A stretch of DNA of 64,000 bases from Phialocephala subalpina (lineage: Eukaryota; Ascomycota; Leotiomycetes; Helotiales; Mollisiaceae). A program made the translations under genes and the position numbers. Under the pieces are notes generated by a model that did no database searches, had not been told where the DNA came from, and saw only the letters and a program-made list of their open reading frames with translations. The stretch is taken from the NCBI GenBank assembly GCA_900073065.1, contig FJOG01000018.1, positions 1,190,044 through 1,254,043 of the forward strand, written 5' to 3'. Shown here in pieces: positions 23,039 to 33,392 of this stretch (position 1 is the first letter of the stretch; every line of letters begins with the position of its first letter).

Positions 23039-24739
23039 CTAAGAAGAAAATTGCACCCCAAGATCAATATAATAGAACCCTGCCGGCGCACTCGCCGGAG
23101 CCGTAAACGTCGTAATAGCATCCATATTCACAACCTGCTCACCACTCGGACTCGTAACCCTCACCGCGATCGGCAAATTAAACGGCCCAGCCCCCTGTGG
23201 AATCGTCCAACTTCCATACCGTTCTTGAGGTCTCGACTCGGTATAATTCGGGTCGTGAATCAAGCTTGTCCAGGTTGCTGTGCCGTAGCCTTGCACTTCG
23301 ATATTGGTGACTGAACCGATGCCTGCTGTGTTTACGGCTGAGAGGGCAAAGTAGTATGGTCCGCCGCCGTCGCGGAGCCAGAGATAGATGTTTCCTGGGG
23401 TGGGGCAGGGGATTCGTTTGTAGCGGGTAGGAATGACGCCTGCGGTGAGGCTTCCGTTACCTTGAAGTCTGCCCATGGCGATGTCGGAAAGGTCGAGGTG
23501 GATGCTACCGGCCGGGAGAGGACATCCGTATTTGAAGTTGATTTCGCCGCAATGATCTGCGCCTGGTCCACCTGCATAGCCTGTTAGTGATTGTGGAGTA
23601 AGAGGTTAGGTGAGAACCTACAACACCACTTGCTATTTGCGTTGCAGGGACAGGAATCGACAATCTCGAGCACAATCGGAGGGGTATAGCCCGCTTCACC
23701 AACAGCATAATCCGTTCCATCAGCTTTCGTCTGGATGAGTTCCATACATTCACCACACGACAAATAGTTGTCGAGGTCACCAGGCAGTGATGGCCAGAAC
23801 TAATTCGATCAGCAAAAGAAGTTAAGGATGGTACATCTGACGTACCTGGGTGTAATAATCCCCATTGGGTGCTGCAAAGTTGCCTCGAAGAGTGGTGTTC
23901 TTAGGATCTTGGCACAGAATAGGATAGGCTGTGCAGAATGCCGTACAAGTACTTCCTAGCCAGGCATCCGTCCAGCTGGCGGTTGTGCTTCCTTGCGTGC
24001 ACAGACCGTAGAGACCGAAGCCACAAGCACCGCCGCTCGTGAGGCCGAAATGTGTCGAACGCTGCAGAAGTGAGTCAAAAGGCCGGGTTTTTGAGGTAGA
24101 CCACTCACACTGTAGTGCAAAGCTTCACTGCTGCTCACTGAATGAACTTCGGGATACATCGTACCAGATTTACACATCGCAGCAGGAGGTGTCGTGCAGT
24201 CGCAATTTGCTGCCGTGGAGCAGCTTTCTGACGTATTATCACTTCCACAGTAGGACGGACAGCATACATTCTCCACTAAAGTCCAGGCTCCACATGACCC
24301 TGCCGTGGCTGCAGGGTATGCTGCTTGAGTATGAGTAGATGTTGCTGTGGCAGTTGCCAGATGTGTCGTGTAGTCAGTAGCACCAGAAAAGGTTGCCGCT
24401 GCTAAGGACGCGCTGCCAGTAGAGCTGCTAACTGCTGTCTGAAAGGAGTCAGCTTTAAATTGAGGGGAGATGGCTGTCAGTATACACACGGCCGTGCTTG
24501 GTTGACATTGATAGTAGTAATCGTTGACTATGACACAAGAATATCCCGTCTGGCAGCAGGTGGTTCCGTTGTATTCGGACCCTCCGCATTGAACCCTAAT
24601 ACTTGTCAGATTGCGGATTGAAGAGACCAAAGAGACATTTCACTGACCAGGCCCCGCCACAAGTAGCTCGAGGAATGACATTCGCAGAGGCTAGAGCGAC
24701 GATGCCTAGCCCAGACAGGAGATATACAACCTTTAGCAT
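23039..24739 (-). CDS. Swollenin: CBM1 plus expansin-like protein, five or six exons
   Basis: Predicted join, minus strand: 24739-24648, 24595-24109, 24061-23846, 23799-23622, 23580-23039. A further 51-nt in-frame candidate intron (24489-24439: GTGTGT donor, GCTGAC branch, TTCAG acceptor) would give 487 instead of 504 residues and a cleaner Ser/Thr linker (PSTATAVSSSTG). Residues 1-20 are a signal peptide (MLKVVYLLSGLGIVALASAN). A CBM1 cellulose-binding module follows at about 27-61 (CGGAWVQCGGSEYNG to YYYQC), restored exactly by the first splice. After the linker comes the expansin-like double-psi barrel (THFGLTSGGACGFGLYG, EIVDSCPCN, HCGEINFKYGC) and the C-terminal beta-sandwich (RYKRIPCP, YYFALSAVN, NLPIAVRVTS). 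Secreted; loosens cellulose without hydrolysis. T. reesei SWO1 has similar size and order, recalled from the family. Confidence 0.9.
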
Positions 24740-25926
24740 TATGTAACAAGCGGCGACATGTATATAGCAGCTTTGCTGAGATCTCAAACTTTTGAGGCCC
24801 TCATCACTGTGACCTTATATACTCGCTCTCGCCCAACCCTTTAAGCCAATTGTCTGACCGGACAGAGGATTCCGTACCTACAAAGAGGCATACGGTACCG
24901 ATATGATTCATATCCGAAGTAGGCTGCTCCATCACAGGTCCACCAGAACCAGCAAGCGAAATCAACGAGAGGAAGGAAAATTTTGGCCTCCTGACATGTG
25001 TAATGATACTTTTGACATGTCACGCACAGCAGTGAGGTGTGTTTCGGTCGTCTCGGCCCTGAATCCTGCAAGGATGGTGGACCGAGCCCATACTTTGTGT
25101 GCTGTTGGACGTGGATATACGGATAACTGAGCCTAAACCCTATCGAAACTGGGATGGTTGCCCCACAACAAGGTTCGCTTGAGAGCCAGGGGTGTGGGGT
25201 AAATGCAATTTTGCCAACATCTGGATCCGAGGGAATCTCCGTGGTGGAATGACTTCACTGCAGGACAGTTGTTCCGCTGCTGTACAGAATGCAACCTTGG
25301 AGTTGCTCTACAGCTGGGACTCCACCTCGCAAAACCAATCGCTTGACTCCAGATTCGGAACCGGCAAGGCGGCAGCGGGGTAGACAGGTACAGGAACGCT
25401 TGCAGAGGGACTTCAAACCCACGACAGCTGCAAGATGTGAAGAGAGTGAGACCTGAAGTATGTCCGAGAAATTCGTCCTAGACTAGGCCATGCTCCGATA
25501 ATGTGGACCGTAATTGAACAAACTATTGATTTCCGGGCATAAACATTGAGGAAATGGAGTAGTTCCCGTCTTCCAATGATGTCCATGAAGAGTCGTCTTG
25601 ATCATTTGTTTGAGATTACCAGCCACTGGAAGCTGCATGGTACATATATGATACCGCATCCGGACGCAGTGCCGGTGTCCTGTGAACTTTTGTTAGCTTT
25701 ACTTCTGGCTGTGCAGCTCGTCAGACTCAGCGTCGCATTACTTGAAAAATAGTGATCCCAGAACAAAGCCTTGGTATCCACATGAAAGCCTTCCTCGAAT
25801 GGCAAACAAGTGGACTAATTTGGATTTGGAGATGTGAATGACTTACCGCCGGGTGCCGGTCTCATGACAGGGTGTCTTGCTTTTTGACATGGATTCCGAT
25901 TCGAATCTCTCCAACCAGGAATTGAC
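24740..25926. other. Intergenic region, no supported gene
   Basis: Promoter of the swollenin gene (minus strand) and the 3' flank of the TPR gene. Short open frames on both strands lack family resemblance or proper starts. Confidence 0.45.
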
Positions 25927-27147
25927 TTATATCGCGCCCACTTTATCGTTGTGGAACTGTGATTTAATCGCCCTTGCTTGATCGCGAACTTCTACGTTCT
26001 CCTCAGCTTTCTCTAACCACTTCATTCCTTCCTCGATTTTCCCCACAGACTTGCACATCAATGCCAAATTCAACATACTCAAACCGAATCCATCGGCGGC
26101 AGCAACCTGGAACCACTCGGAAGCCATCCCAAAATCGGCCAATGTGGCTGACTTCTTCGTTCGACTCCCTTTTTGTTTTGCCAGTTCTAAGGCTCCAAGA
26201 TTATGCCAAGCTTCTGTAATACCGGACGAAGCTGCTTTGAGCAGGTAAACCTGTTCTTGAGAAGAGCCTGGCTCTTGAAGCTTTGAAAGATAAAAGTAGG
26301 CCGCCGGTTCATCGAGTTCTTTAGCGGCTTTTTCAAATGCAGCCTTCGCTCCATCTTTGTCGTTCGAGGCCAATAAAATTTGTCCCTCAAACACGAGAGC
26401 GTCTCCTGCTCCATCAAAGTCGAGGCTCCCAGTTGGTGGTCTAGTGGCTTTCCGAAAACATTCCAAGGCTTCCTTGTTTGAGCGGCGCACATAATACACC
26501 TTTCCTAAAAGTGTCAAGGCTTGAGGATCGTTATCCTTCTTCGCGAGAAGACCAAGTTGTTGAAGAGGAGCTGTGTAGTCATCGAGCTTGCCTGTTCGAA
26601 GAGCCTCGGAGACGATCTCGAGTGTTGCTGGCTTGTCACCCAGAGCAGAAGCAGTCAGCATGACTTTCTTGGCCAGAATTAATTGAGCTTTGCTTTGGCT
26701 TCTTCTAAGAATACCGCCAATAACCGAGAGTGTGCCGGGATCGACATCATGTTCTAGATCTACATTAGAGACTTTCAGAAGACTGATTGGAAGGATCAGC
26801 TAACCATCACAGAGCTTCTGTTCCCACGTGCCGCTGGGTTTTGTAGTTGATTGCATGTATTGACGTAGAAATTCGAGAGCGGCTTCTGGTTCGATGCGAA
26901 GAACACCAGACTTTCTGCCAGACTCGAGCAACACCAATGGCGGAAGAGAGTCTTCGATCGCCGGTGTCTTCTTGATTCTGATGACCCCAGGCTGTGGCCC
27001 TAATTTGGCTCTCACCTTTGGTGACGGCTTAGGAGCCGGTCGAGCTTTCGGTATGGATGTTGCATGAAAGCATCTTGTATGTCTGCAGGCGTTTCTGGCC
27101 ACGAGTGAAATACATGCCGAAGTGGTACGAGATTCCAGTTTGTACAT
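25927..27147 (-). CDS. Mitochondrial TPR/Sel1-like repeat protein, two exons
   Basis: Predicted join, minus strand: 27147-26805, 26759-25927; 391 residues. The 45-bp intron (donor GTTAGC, acceptor TGTAG) joins KLCD to DLEHDVDPG in frame; I chose the ATG at 27147 because the upstream frame begins only at a GTG. The N-terminus (MYKLESRTTS to ARNACRHTRCFHATS) is basic, hydroxylated and without acids for its central part, a good mitochondrial presequence. From about residue 160, alpha-helical repeats follow: ALTLLGKVYYVRRSNKEALECFRKA, GDALVFEGQILLASND, AAFEKAAKE, AWHNLGALELAKQ, ASEWFQVAAADGFGLSMLNLALM, the TPR/Sel1 spacing of 34-40 residues. Likely a matrix or inner-membrane scaffold; the exact orthologue is not recognised. 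It shares a divergent promoter with the Utp16-type gene. Confidence 0.8.
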
Positions 27148-27457
27148 CGTCTCTGAGCTCCAATTGAGCTCTGGGAGCACTGGAGTCGGTGGTATGATAC
27201 GAAAGATATCATACGCTATAGACAGGATGTATATTGGTGTTCAGGCTTATATTCGAATATAAATAGAGATGAGAGGATGAAAAGTAGTTTGATCGAGGTT
27301 GATATCTAGAAAAAGCGGTGAGTATCTGCGGCTAGCGCCTTTCCCGGTTCGATCATTTTTCTGCCGAGGAGCCCAGAAAAAAAAATGCATTTTCATTCCA
27401 CCTGCATAAACACGCACGCACGATTGACCGCAACCACTCGGAAGAACCGAAGGCTTT
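27148..27457. promoter_or_regulatory. Shared divergent promoter of the TPR gene and the Utp16-type gene
   Basis: 310 bp separate the two start codons, transcribed away from each other, so both promoters must lie here. Features seen are TATTCGAATATAAATAG near 27249-27265, a palindrome-like ATTCGAAT, and an A-run near 27379. No specific factor site can be assigned. Confidence 0.5.
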
Positions 27458-28629
27458 ATGTTCTCCAGAATCTACAAATCTGCTCGAGCCCTTATATATA
27501 CTTCCGAACCCAACACAACGAAAGACCAACCACCCATTGACGAGATTATGGTCACCCCCAGAACACGACGGGAGCCTCTCGAGGAAGATTTGGACGATAA
27601 TAACTCAATCAGCGTCTATGTTCCGACACCAAAGAGCAGCAAGCGGAGGAAGCGCACAGAGGTAGAAGATTCAGACATGGACGACGAGGAGCAGGTTGTT
27701 ACGCCGAGCCCGAAGAAGAGAAAGGTTCTACCGGTTCAGGCGAAGGATGGAGAGGAGGAGAGACCATCGAGCAGTACTAGACCTGTGGTCGAGATACCTG
27801 CCGTCATTCCTTCACCAGAAGCAGAGACACCAGTCAGCACCAAGACCAAGCACCGTCGGTTTGACAGCGAGGAACCTGCCGAAGAGTTTTTCTCTACGGC
27901 ACCGGAGAAGTCTACACAAGATAATTGGGAGAACCAGGAAGTTGCGGATGAGGAGGAGATAGATGATAGCGAGGATGATGCTCCTGAAGCTATTGGTATG
28001 CAAGAAGCTGCGGAGACTATCAGGTCAAGGGAGAAGGACACCGCAAAGGCTGTCAAGGAGTAAGTTTTTGTTGCATACTGTTCGGGAACCCGAGCTAACA
28101 TTCGTCCAGGCAAGTAAATGCAACCAAGCAGAAGCGAAAGGAGAGAGATGAAGCTCTAAGAAAGCAGTCGGAATCTGCCAAGAAGCGCAAGTCAAAGACT
28201 AAGACGAAAGAATTCATCGAAATCGATTCAGAAGTCGACAAGGAAGACAGCGATGCTGCTCACAATGGTATGGTTACTAAGGAGAACGTGATACGGCCGA
28301 CCAAGATCCTGAACAGCCGATCCCTACCAGATCTTCTACCTCTCGAATTCCTCAAGGATGACGACCCGGAAGAAGTCCTGGCCATCGAGGAGGCCCCAAA
28401 GAAAGCATCGAAGAACAAGAGGAAATTCAGAGATCTCTTGGAAAAGGTTCCCAAGGATAGAAAGATTGGAGGAACTACATATCGAGTCTCCAAGGCTCAG
28501 AGCACGAACCTGGCACCGAAAGCAGCTTTAAACGCACGTTCGGTGAAGGAGTCGTGGCTACAAGGGCGGTCTGGGAAGAAGGTTGATCCGTATCGAAAGC
28601 CGATATCTAAGGGATTCTTCAAGAAGTGA
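27458..28629 (+). CDS. U3 snoRNA-associated protein, Utp16 family, two exons
   Basis: Predicted join 27458-28059, 28110-28629; 373 residues. The 50-bp intron has donor GTAAGT, branch GCTAAC and acceptor CCAG, joining VKE to QVNATKQKRKE. The protein is low-complexity and highly charged, with SP/TP sites and bipartite NLS-like blocks (SSKRRKR, SPKKRKV, KKRKSKTKTK). The C-terminal third is the family core: RPTKILNSRSLPDLLPLEFL, KFRDLLEKVPKDRKIGGTTYRV and a terminal PYRKPISKGFFKK. Utp16 is part of the small-subunit processome in the nucleolus, needed for 18S rRNA maturation. An internal ATG at 27548 (MVTPRTRREP) is an alternative start that would remove 30 residues of doubtful value. Assignment rests mainly on the C-terminal motif order. 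Confidence 0.8.
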
Positions 28630-28850
28630 GGAGTGGACGGGAAAGTGAATGGCATATATCAAGTTAGTATTACGCTTCTCTAGATACCACGAGCGAACGA
28701 ATTGAATGTGGTTTGTGGCATCACTTCAGAAATCACAATCCACGAAACACTATGAGATCTAGGGAATAGTCAAGGAGCAAATAGGCTGACGAGTAAACAC
28801 TACATTCAAAAGTTTTAGTCCAGGCGCGAGATCAGCGTTGCTATCGATCA

Positions 28851-29269
28851 TTAAAATGCCTTTATAGCTGCTAGTAGGTCCTTATCATCATTGCTCTTGC
28901 TCTTGCTCTTGTCATCCTTGTCCTTGCTCTTATTGATTTCCCGATCGCCGTTATCTACTACTAACTGCACACTCTGCGCTTTGCATGCCGTTTTGATATC
29001 CCCTAAACCCCTCAATCGTAGTAACATAAGATACAAGCTCACGGGCGTCCCCATCCCACAATATACCGGCCACGTATCCTCTACTATCATAGACGAGAGA
29101 CCCACTGTTTCCTCCATCAGAGAAGACGTGGAGATGACCGTTTAGAACCATCCATTCATCAATCACGAATGTGACCTTTCCGTTCATAGATTGGTAGTTT
29201 GACTTGATTCCGGACACGAGGCCAAAGGCGAGATGTTTTAATCCTCCCTAGATTCTAGACAACGTGTTC
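28851..29269 (-). pseudogene. C-terminal half of a trypsin-like serine protease domain
   Basis: Minus frame open after a TAG at about 29269: GGLKHLAFGLVSGIKSNYQ, then DEWMVL, HVFSDGGNSGSLVYDSRGYVAGILWDG and SYVTTIEGF. GNSGS with the following LVYD.RG.VAG resembles the serine-nucleophile loop of chymotrypsin-fold proteases, including the fungal trypsin-like domains found in multidomain proteins. The halves that would carry the catalytic His and Asp are absent from the adjoining sequence, and a MITE lies just upstream. I read it as a gene fragment; a spliced upstream exon cannot be excluded. Confidence 0.5.
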
Positions 29270-29556
29270 CTTGTCTTTGCTCTTCGCGGAATTGCGCGTG
29301 TTAGTGACTTCTTGGAAAGATAAGCTAATTCTAACAAGAAGCGGCAGATCCGATCTCTTCATTCCAGGTTGGTTCATCTTTTACTGCGCGCACCCGGTTC
29401 TCAAATCGCGCTGATCCTACAAAGCATTATGAGGTATATTCTATTGTACATCTATGATACATGCTCTGCTAATATACATAAATAGCTTTGCCAACAATCT
29501 CTTCACTGTATACAATTGCTACGACCCGTATGATCTGGTCTACGAAGGTAGATATA

Positions 29557-29964
29557 CGGAGATTGCGGCATAAGGTGATACGATTACAGGGAATAGTCCC
29601 CTGAAATCGTGTTCTCAGGGCAACAACGTCGCCATCGCACGCTGAAAACGGTACTATTAGCGAGCGTATACCCTGTATTTACAGGGTACTAACGCTTGTT
29701 AGCCAAGTAGCCGCAAAGGGAATGATACCCAAGATCTGGTACCGGTAGGGAGCTCTAATAGGCCGTTCAGGCTTGACAGACCTAGAAATCAGGCTCGCCA
29801 CCCCGGAACTTACGAAGTTAGACCCCGTAGCCGGAGGGCTTCAGGGCTGCGAACCGATAAATACAGCGCTCTTCAGGGGTCGGTTGGCGATGCGATAGCG
29901 TCCCATTAGTGTATTAGATGCCTAAAATGCCCTGTAGTCACATCACTTTATGCCGCAATCTCCG
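29557..29964. mobile_element. MITE with 35-bp terminal inverted repeats, TA-flanked
   Basis: The left end CGGAGATTGCGGCATAAGGT (29557 onward) is mirrored at the right end, ending at 29964; over 35 bases the arms differ at four positions, all transitions. Both ends abut TA (29555-29556 and 29965-29966), the target duplication of Tc1/mariner-type elements. The 408-bp body has no reading frame, so it is non-autonomous. Inside is a perfect 9-bp palindrome, TACCCTGTA/TACAGGGTA (29669-29677, 29680-29688). The body has not been compared with other copies. Confidence 0.82.
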
Positions 29965-30721
29965 TATCAAACAAGCACGGTACGCGGAGCTAAAAAAAAA
30001 AAATATGTAGAGACACACGAGGCTTGTATTCAAAGAAGAACAACCATAGCCCTTCAAAAGACCGGGAACGATACGGTCATCGAAGAAAGGTACTCACTTG
30101 AAGGAAATGGAGAAGAACTTGGCAGTATCTTGACGCCTCAAATGCCATCCCCTAGCCCACATCAAACGGCGCTTCCGAATGTCTGAACGCCATATGGTAA
30201 GTGCCGAGCTTAGCTTCGAGGAGTATCTCCGTCTTCCATACTCGAACAATCGCGACGACAAGTCTACCTCGCGAAAGTTTCGGACCTCCTTTTCCGCAGG
30301 ACAAAATCTTGCACTTCTCCAAACTCACCAACACGCCTCGCGAGACACTCACAAGATCAAGTCAAAGACGAGTAGATCACAACCTCCTCCTCCTATATCC
30401 ATACCGGCGAAGAGACATCACTGGCACAACACGACGAATAGAAGCGACTCTACAATTCTATCTACACGTACAAATACAGAGTACAAATACAACGAACAAA
30501 AGAGGTACAAATACAATATGATACACTGTCCCACGGACCAATGGTTTGCTGGCGGTTGTTGGGCGAGTCGATGCTGGTTGTGTTTGGGGCGGGGCAAGGA
30601 ATCTAGGAAGGCGACCAACATCTTCCCATCAAACTCGGGCACACATGACAGAGGAGATACGCCTTCAACAACTCGACTGCTGACATCGAATGGATGCCGA
30701 CCTAGGAGCGATCATCGATAA
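29965..30721. other. Region without supported gene
   Basis: Starts with an A12 run. A 180-codon plus frame at 30179-30721 is Thr/Ser/Arg-rich with low-complexity TNTEYKYNEQKRYKYN and no domain; I do not call it. Confidence 0.4.
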
Positions 30722-31011
30722 TCATGCGGCGCCCTTCAGTCGTCGGTGAATTTGGGCTTCTTCTTCGGCTACAGGTACTGTGAACGGCTTGGTATTAATC
30801 AGATCACCGAGGCTCATACCAAGACCAATCTTGAAGCCGTATGGTGGAGGTGTGCGTGGAGGAGCAGTGGGAGTTGTTGGACCGGTAGCTGGGACATCTT
30901 AAGGGCCGGCAGTCGCATGATGGGTCGAAGATCGAATAGCCTCGACAGATTGCCATTATCCGAAGACAACAGCACCAACGGCCAGAAGGGCCAAGATAAC
31001 CGGTTGGAACT
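30722..31011 (-). pseudogene. Decayed minus-strand exon with a hydrophobic segment
   Basis: Read from about 31011 down, one frame gives FQPVILALLAVGAVVFG, TAA, WQSVEAIRSST, then a second TAA after HHATAGP, then a Pro/Thr-rich stretch and PPPYGFKIGLGMSLGDLIN, closing at TGA 30722. Two stops within about 95 codons of otherwise protein-like, single-frame sequence indicate a nonfunctional exon. A transmembrane helix followed by a proline-rich tail is visible; no family recognised. Confidence 0.4.
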
Positions 31012-31329
31012 GCCAAGCTCGGTGATGAGCTTCACGGTGCGCTTGGTTTTTTCTGTGGCCCTTCAACAAGTCAGCACGATTCCGAAAATTTCGACTCAAA
31101 CACACAATGCGAGCAGACAAAGGATATTGTTCAGCTTACCTCGGACCAAGCAAGAAAAGGAATGCCCCTGGGGGTGCTGCTTCGCTCTCGAGGTGCCGAG
31201 TCCCCACCGAGATGAGCAGTTCAGTAGCAGGGCTACCCTCTATTTTCGTCCGTTAGCTCAGACGATCCGGTCACGACTGTGAAGCAACCAACGGGTGTCA
31301 ACTTCTGGGGTGTCTCTTTTGGGACTTAC
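31012..31329. other. Between relics, no call
   Basis: Minus-strand sequence with splice-like GAGGTAAGCTG near 31137-31147; no coherent frame seen. Confidence 0.3.
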
Positions 31330-31470
31330 TTGCCTTCGGCCACCAGGCTCCCGACCTCCTGTAATCATGCGATGAGTTCGGCTTTGCTCGCAGCGACCAG
31401 CGCCACGGCATCACTAGGCACCGAACATCGCCGCAAACAAGACGGAATAATGAACGGGAGATGTGTGTCT
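31330..31470 (-). pseudogene. Decayed signal-peptide exon, copy 1
   Basis: The minus frame reads HYSVLFAAMFGA, TAG TGA, CRGAGRCEQS and ends at a GTAAGT donor (exon end 31330). Nucleotide alignment with the copy at 31894-32393 covers TGCCGTGGCGCTGGTCGCTG against TGCTTTGGTGCCGGTCACCA and both share GCCTGGTG.CCGA and GTAAGT; almost all differences are transitions. The upstream block (about 31480-31530, TATTTAAGCAC on the minus strand) also matches that of copy 2. Two adjacent stops make it a pseudogene. Confidence 0.5.
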
Positions 31471-31893
31471 AGACTTGTCTGTCAGTAAGTACTTCCTCTC
31501 GTGCTTAAATAGGTCTCAGGCTGATGAGGATTCGAGTCATCCAACATCCCATCTTCTGCCCAACACAAAGAACAACGAATATGAGTCAGTCTTAGGGATG
31601 AAGCCGACGAGAAAGGTTCAAAGTATCTTTGATGGACCATTGATGCTAGCGACCGATATGAAGGAATTTGATGCTCACCAGAACACTCTACTCTCCACAT
31701 CAGCATTCAGACTGACGTGGGGTTGCGAGGCACACCATTGGGATACTGACAGCTGCAATATAGTTGTATGGGTCGTTTTTTGTGTCGGGATGTCTAGCCT
31801 CGACACTCAAGGTTTGGCCCTGACTTGTCAGCATGTGATCAGGTGAATATACGCTTGCTGTCAACATTTGGGGAAATCTCGTCTGGTACTTAC

Positions 31894-32393
31894 TCGGCAC
31901 CAGGCGTTGAAGCCACCCTTGACTTTGGTCAGAGCTGGGAGCTCCCAGAGGAGAGAAGGTCCAGTCTCCTTGCTTGTGGTGACCGGCACCAAANNNNNNN
32001 NNNNNNNNNNNNNNNNNNNNNNNNNNNNNNNNNNNNNNNNNNNNNNNNNNNNNNNNNNNNNNNNNNNNNNNNNNNNNNNNNNNNNNNNNNNNNNNNNNNN
32101 NNNNNNNNNNNNNNNNNNNNNNNNNNNNNNNNNNNNNNNNNNNNNNNNNNNNNNNNNNNNNNNNNNNNNNNNNNNNNNNNNNNNNNNNNNNNNNNNNNNN
32201 NNNNNNNNNNNNNNNNNNNNNNNNNNNNNNNNNNNNNNNNNNNNNNNNNNNNNNNNNNNNNNNNNNNNNNNNNNNNNNNNNNNNNNNNNNNNNNNNNNNN
32301 NNNNNNNNNNNNNNNNNNNCACCAAAGCACTCCGCAGCACTGACCATTCCACCGAAGAAGGCGAAGATGGAAATTAGGAGACGAGAATCCTAA
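31894..32393 (-). pseudogene. Decayed signal-peptide exon, copy 2, interrupted by the N gap
   Basis: From 32393 the minus frame reads RLLISIFAFFGGMVSAAECF, a convincing secretion signal ending in VSA-A; beyond the gap it continues GAGHHKQGDWTFSPLG to a GTAAGT donor at 31893. No ATG is left at the expected start (CATTAG). Its upstream block carries TATTTAAGCAC, as in copy 1. It appears to be the first exon of a small secreted protein gene that has lost its start codon. Family not recognised. Confidence 0.45.
31994..32319. other. Assembly gap (326 N)
   Basis: The flanks end and begin with the same seven bases: CACCAAA before the gap and CACCAAA after it. See findings for the argument that little or no unique sequence is missing. 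Confidence 0.95.
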
Positions 32394-33004
32394 TGTTTGC
32401 TCGTCAGTAAGTGGTCCCTGCTTGTGCTTAAATAGTGCTCAGGCTGATGTTGTTCAGCCTTATCCCATCTTTCTCCAGCACAATGAGTCAGCACTTCAAG
32501 AGCTGTATCAGACATCATGTGCATGAAGCCAACGCTATGCACAAGCCCGTTGATCCCTTGTCTGAAGTCCAAGGCGAGCTGGAGATAGTGTTTGGTAGGC
32601 TCTCAAATCTGATGAAAAATACGAAATCCTCTCAACTCACCTCGACATGGCTTTGAGGTCCAACCGCCTCAAACATGGGATGTTTGAAGAGATGATGTTT
32701 GTTCGGTATCTTGGATGACTTCTTCGGGATGTTCATGGCATGGAACTTTCACTTCCACAATGGATTGAAGGCGTATTCCTTCGCTGCTTGAGTGTCACTC
32801 CGAATCGACGTGCCTCAGGTGTGGTTTCGTTGGCCAACAACCCGCATTTCATCTTCTGGTACTCTCTGTTGAAAGTACTAGCATAGAACTTGGCTATGTG
32901 CTATGTTTGGTCGGCGCACGACAATAGTGCTGCCCATGAGCGGGAGCGAACAGACCTAGACACTGTTAGTCTAAAAGGCAAAAACGGTGTGGTGCAGAAC
33001 TTAC
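32394..33004 (-). pseudogene. Broken minus-strand exons downstream of the 33.0-kb exon
   Basis: Pieces in shifting minus frames: KFYASTFNREYQKMKCGLLA followed by NETTPEARRFGVTLK, then (after a frameshift and a TGA) NIPKKSSKIPNKHHLFKHP and FEAVGPQSHVE to a GTGAGT donor near 32638. The coding look is strong but frames do not join. The part nearest 32400-32460 is the promoter-like block of copy 2. Unrecognised gene, inactive. Confidence 0.4.
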
Positions 33005-33392
33005 CAATGTGCTCCGCGCACTCACAGCCGCATCCTCGACCGTAGCTTGAGTCTCCTTCTTCGACTTCTTCGGAGCTGGAGGAGCCTGCATGGAAAGTTC
33101 CCTGTCCCCATTCTGGATGCTGGAGAAGATGGGGTTGTCGTAAGCGATGGGTTTGTGTTTTCTAAGAGTAGGAGACTGTGACCTGGCCTTGTTTGCATCG
33201 AGGTTGGGAAGGAGCTGGGCTCTTTGGAAATCGACGTCTGCTTGGGCGGTTGATTTCTTCGAGGAAGGTGGCGTGATGGGAGAAGATGAGAACGCAACTG
33301 GAGACGCAGTAGATGTAGGAAAGCCAGATATAGAAGAGCCAGATGAGAAGCAGCAAGATACTGTGCCTTGAATACAAGCTTCAGGGCACCAG
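33005..33392 (-). pseudogene. Long minus-strand exon of an unrecognised gene
   Basis: One minus frame is open for about 129 codons, from after a TAA near 33393 to a GTAAGT donor (exon end 33005). Sequence: SSGSSISGFPTSTASPVAF, ITPPSSKKSTAQADVDFQRA, LRKHKPIAYDNPIF, QAPPAPKKSKKETQATVEDA. Pro/Ser/Lys-rich and probably disordered. A similar KxK.ENRDTVEDA stretch recurs in the relic at 35213-35514, suggesting two diverged copies. The exons around it are broken, so I list it with the relics. Confidence 0.4.

Noticed and set aside
27012..27212. Alternative start frame for the TPR gene (MISFVSYHRL...)
   Set aside because: Lies in a different frame from the mitochondrial presequence and runs to a stop before the intron.
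28891..29145. Plus-strand frame opposite the protease fragment
   Set aside because: It is the antisense of the GNSGS-containing frame; the Leu/Ser run arises from a simple CTTGCT repeat.
29557..29964. LTR or CRISPR-like interpretation of the inverted-end element
   Set aside because: Ends are inverted rather than direct, flanked by TA, with no spacer-repeat periodicity; fits a MITE.
30179..30721. 180-codon plus-strand frame
   Set aside because: Low-complexity Thr/Arg/Tyr repeats derived from ACAAATACA-type DNA; no conserved motif.
31463..31846. 127-codon plus-strand frame
   Set aside because: Antisense to the promoter-like block and relic of copy 1; no domain, and the minus strand carries the splice signals.
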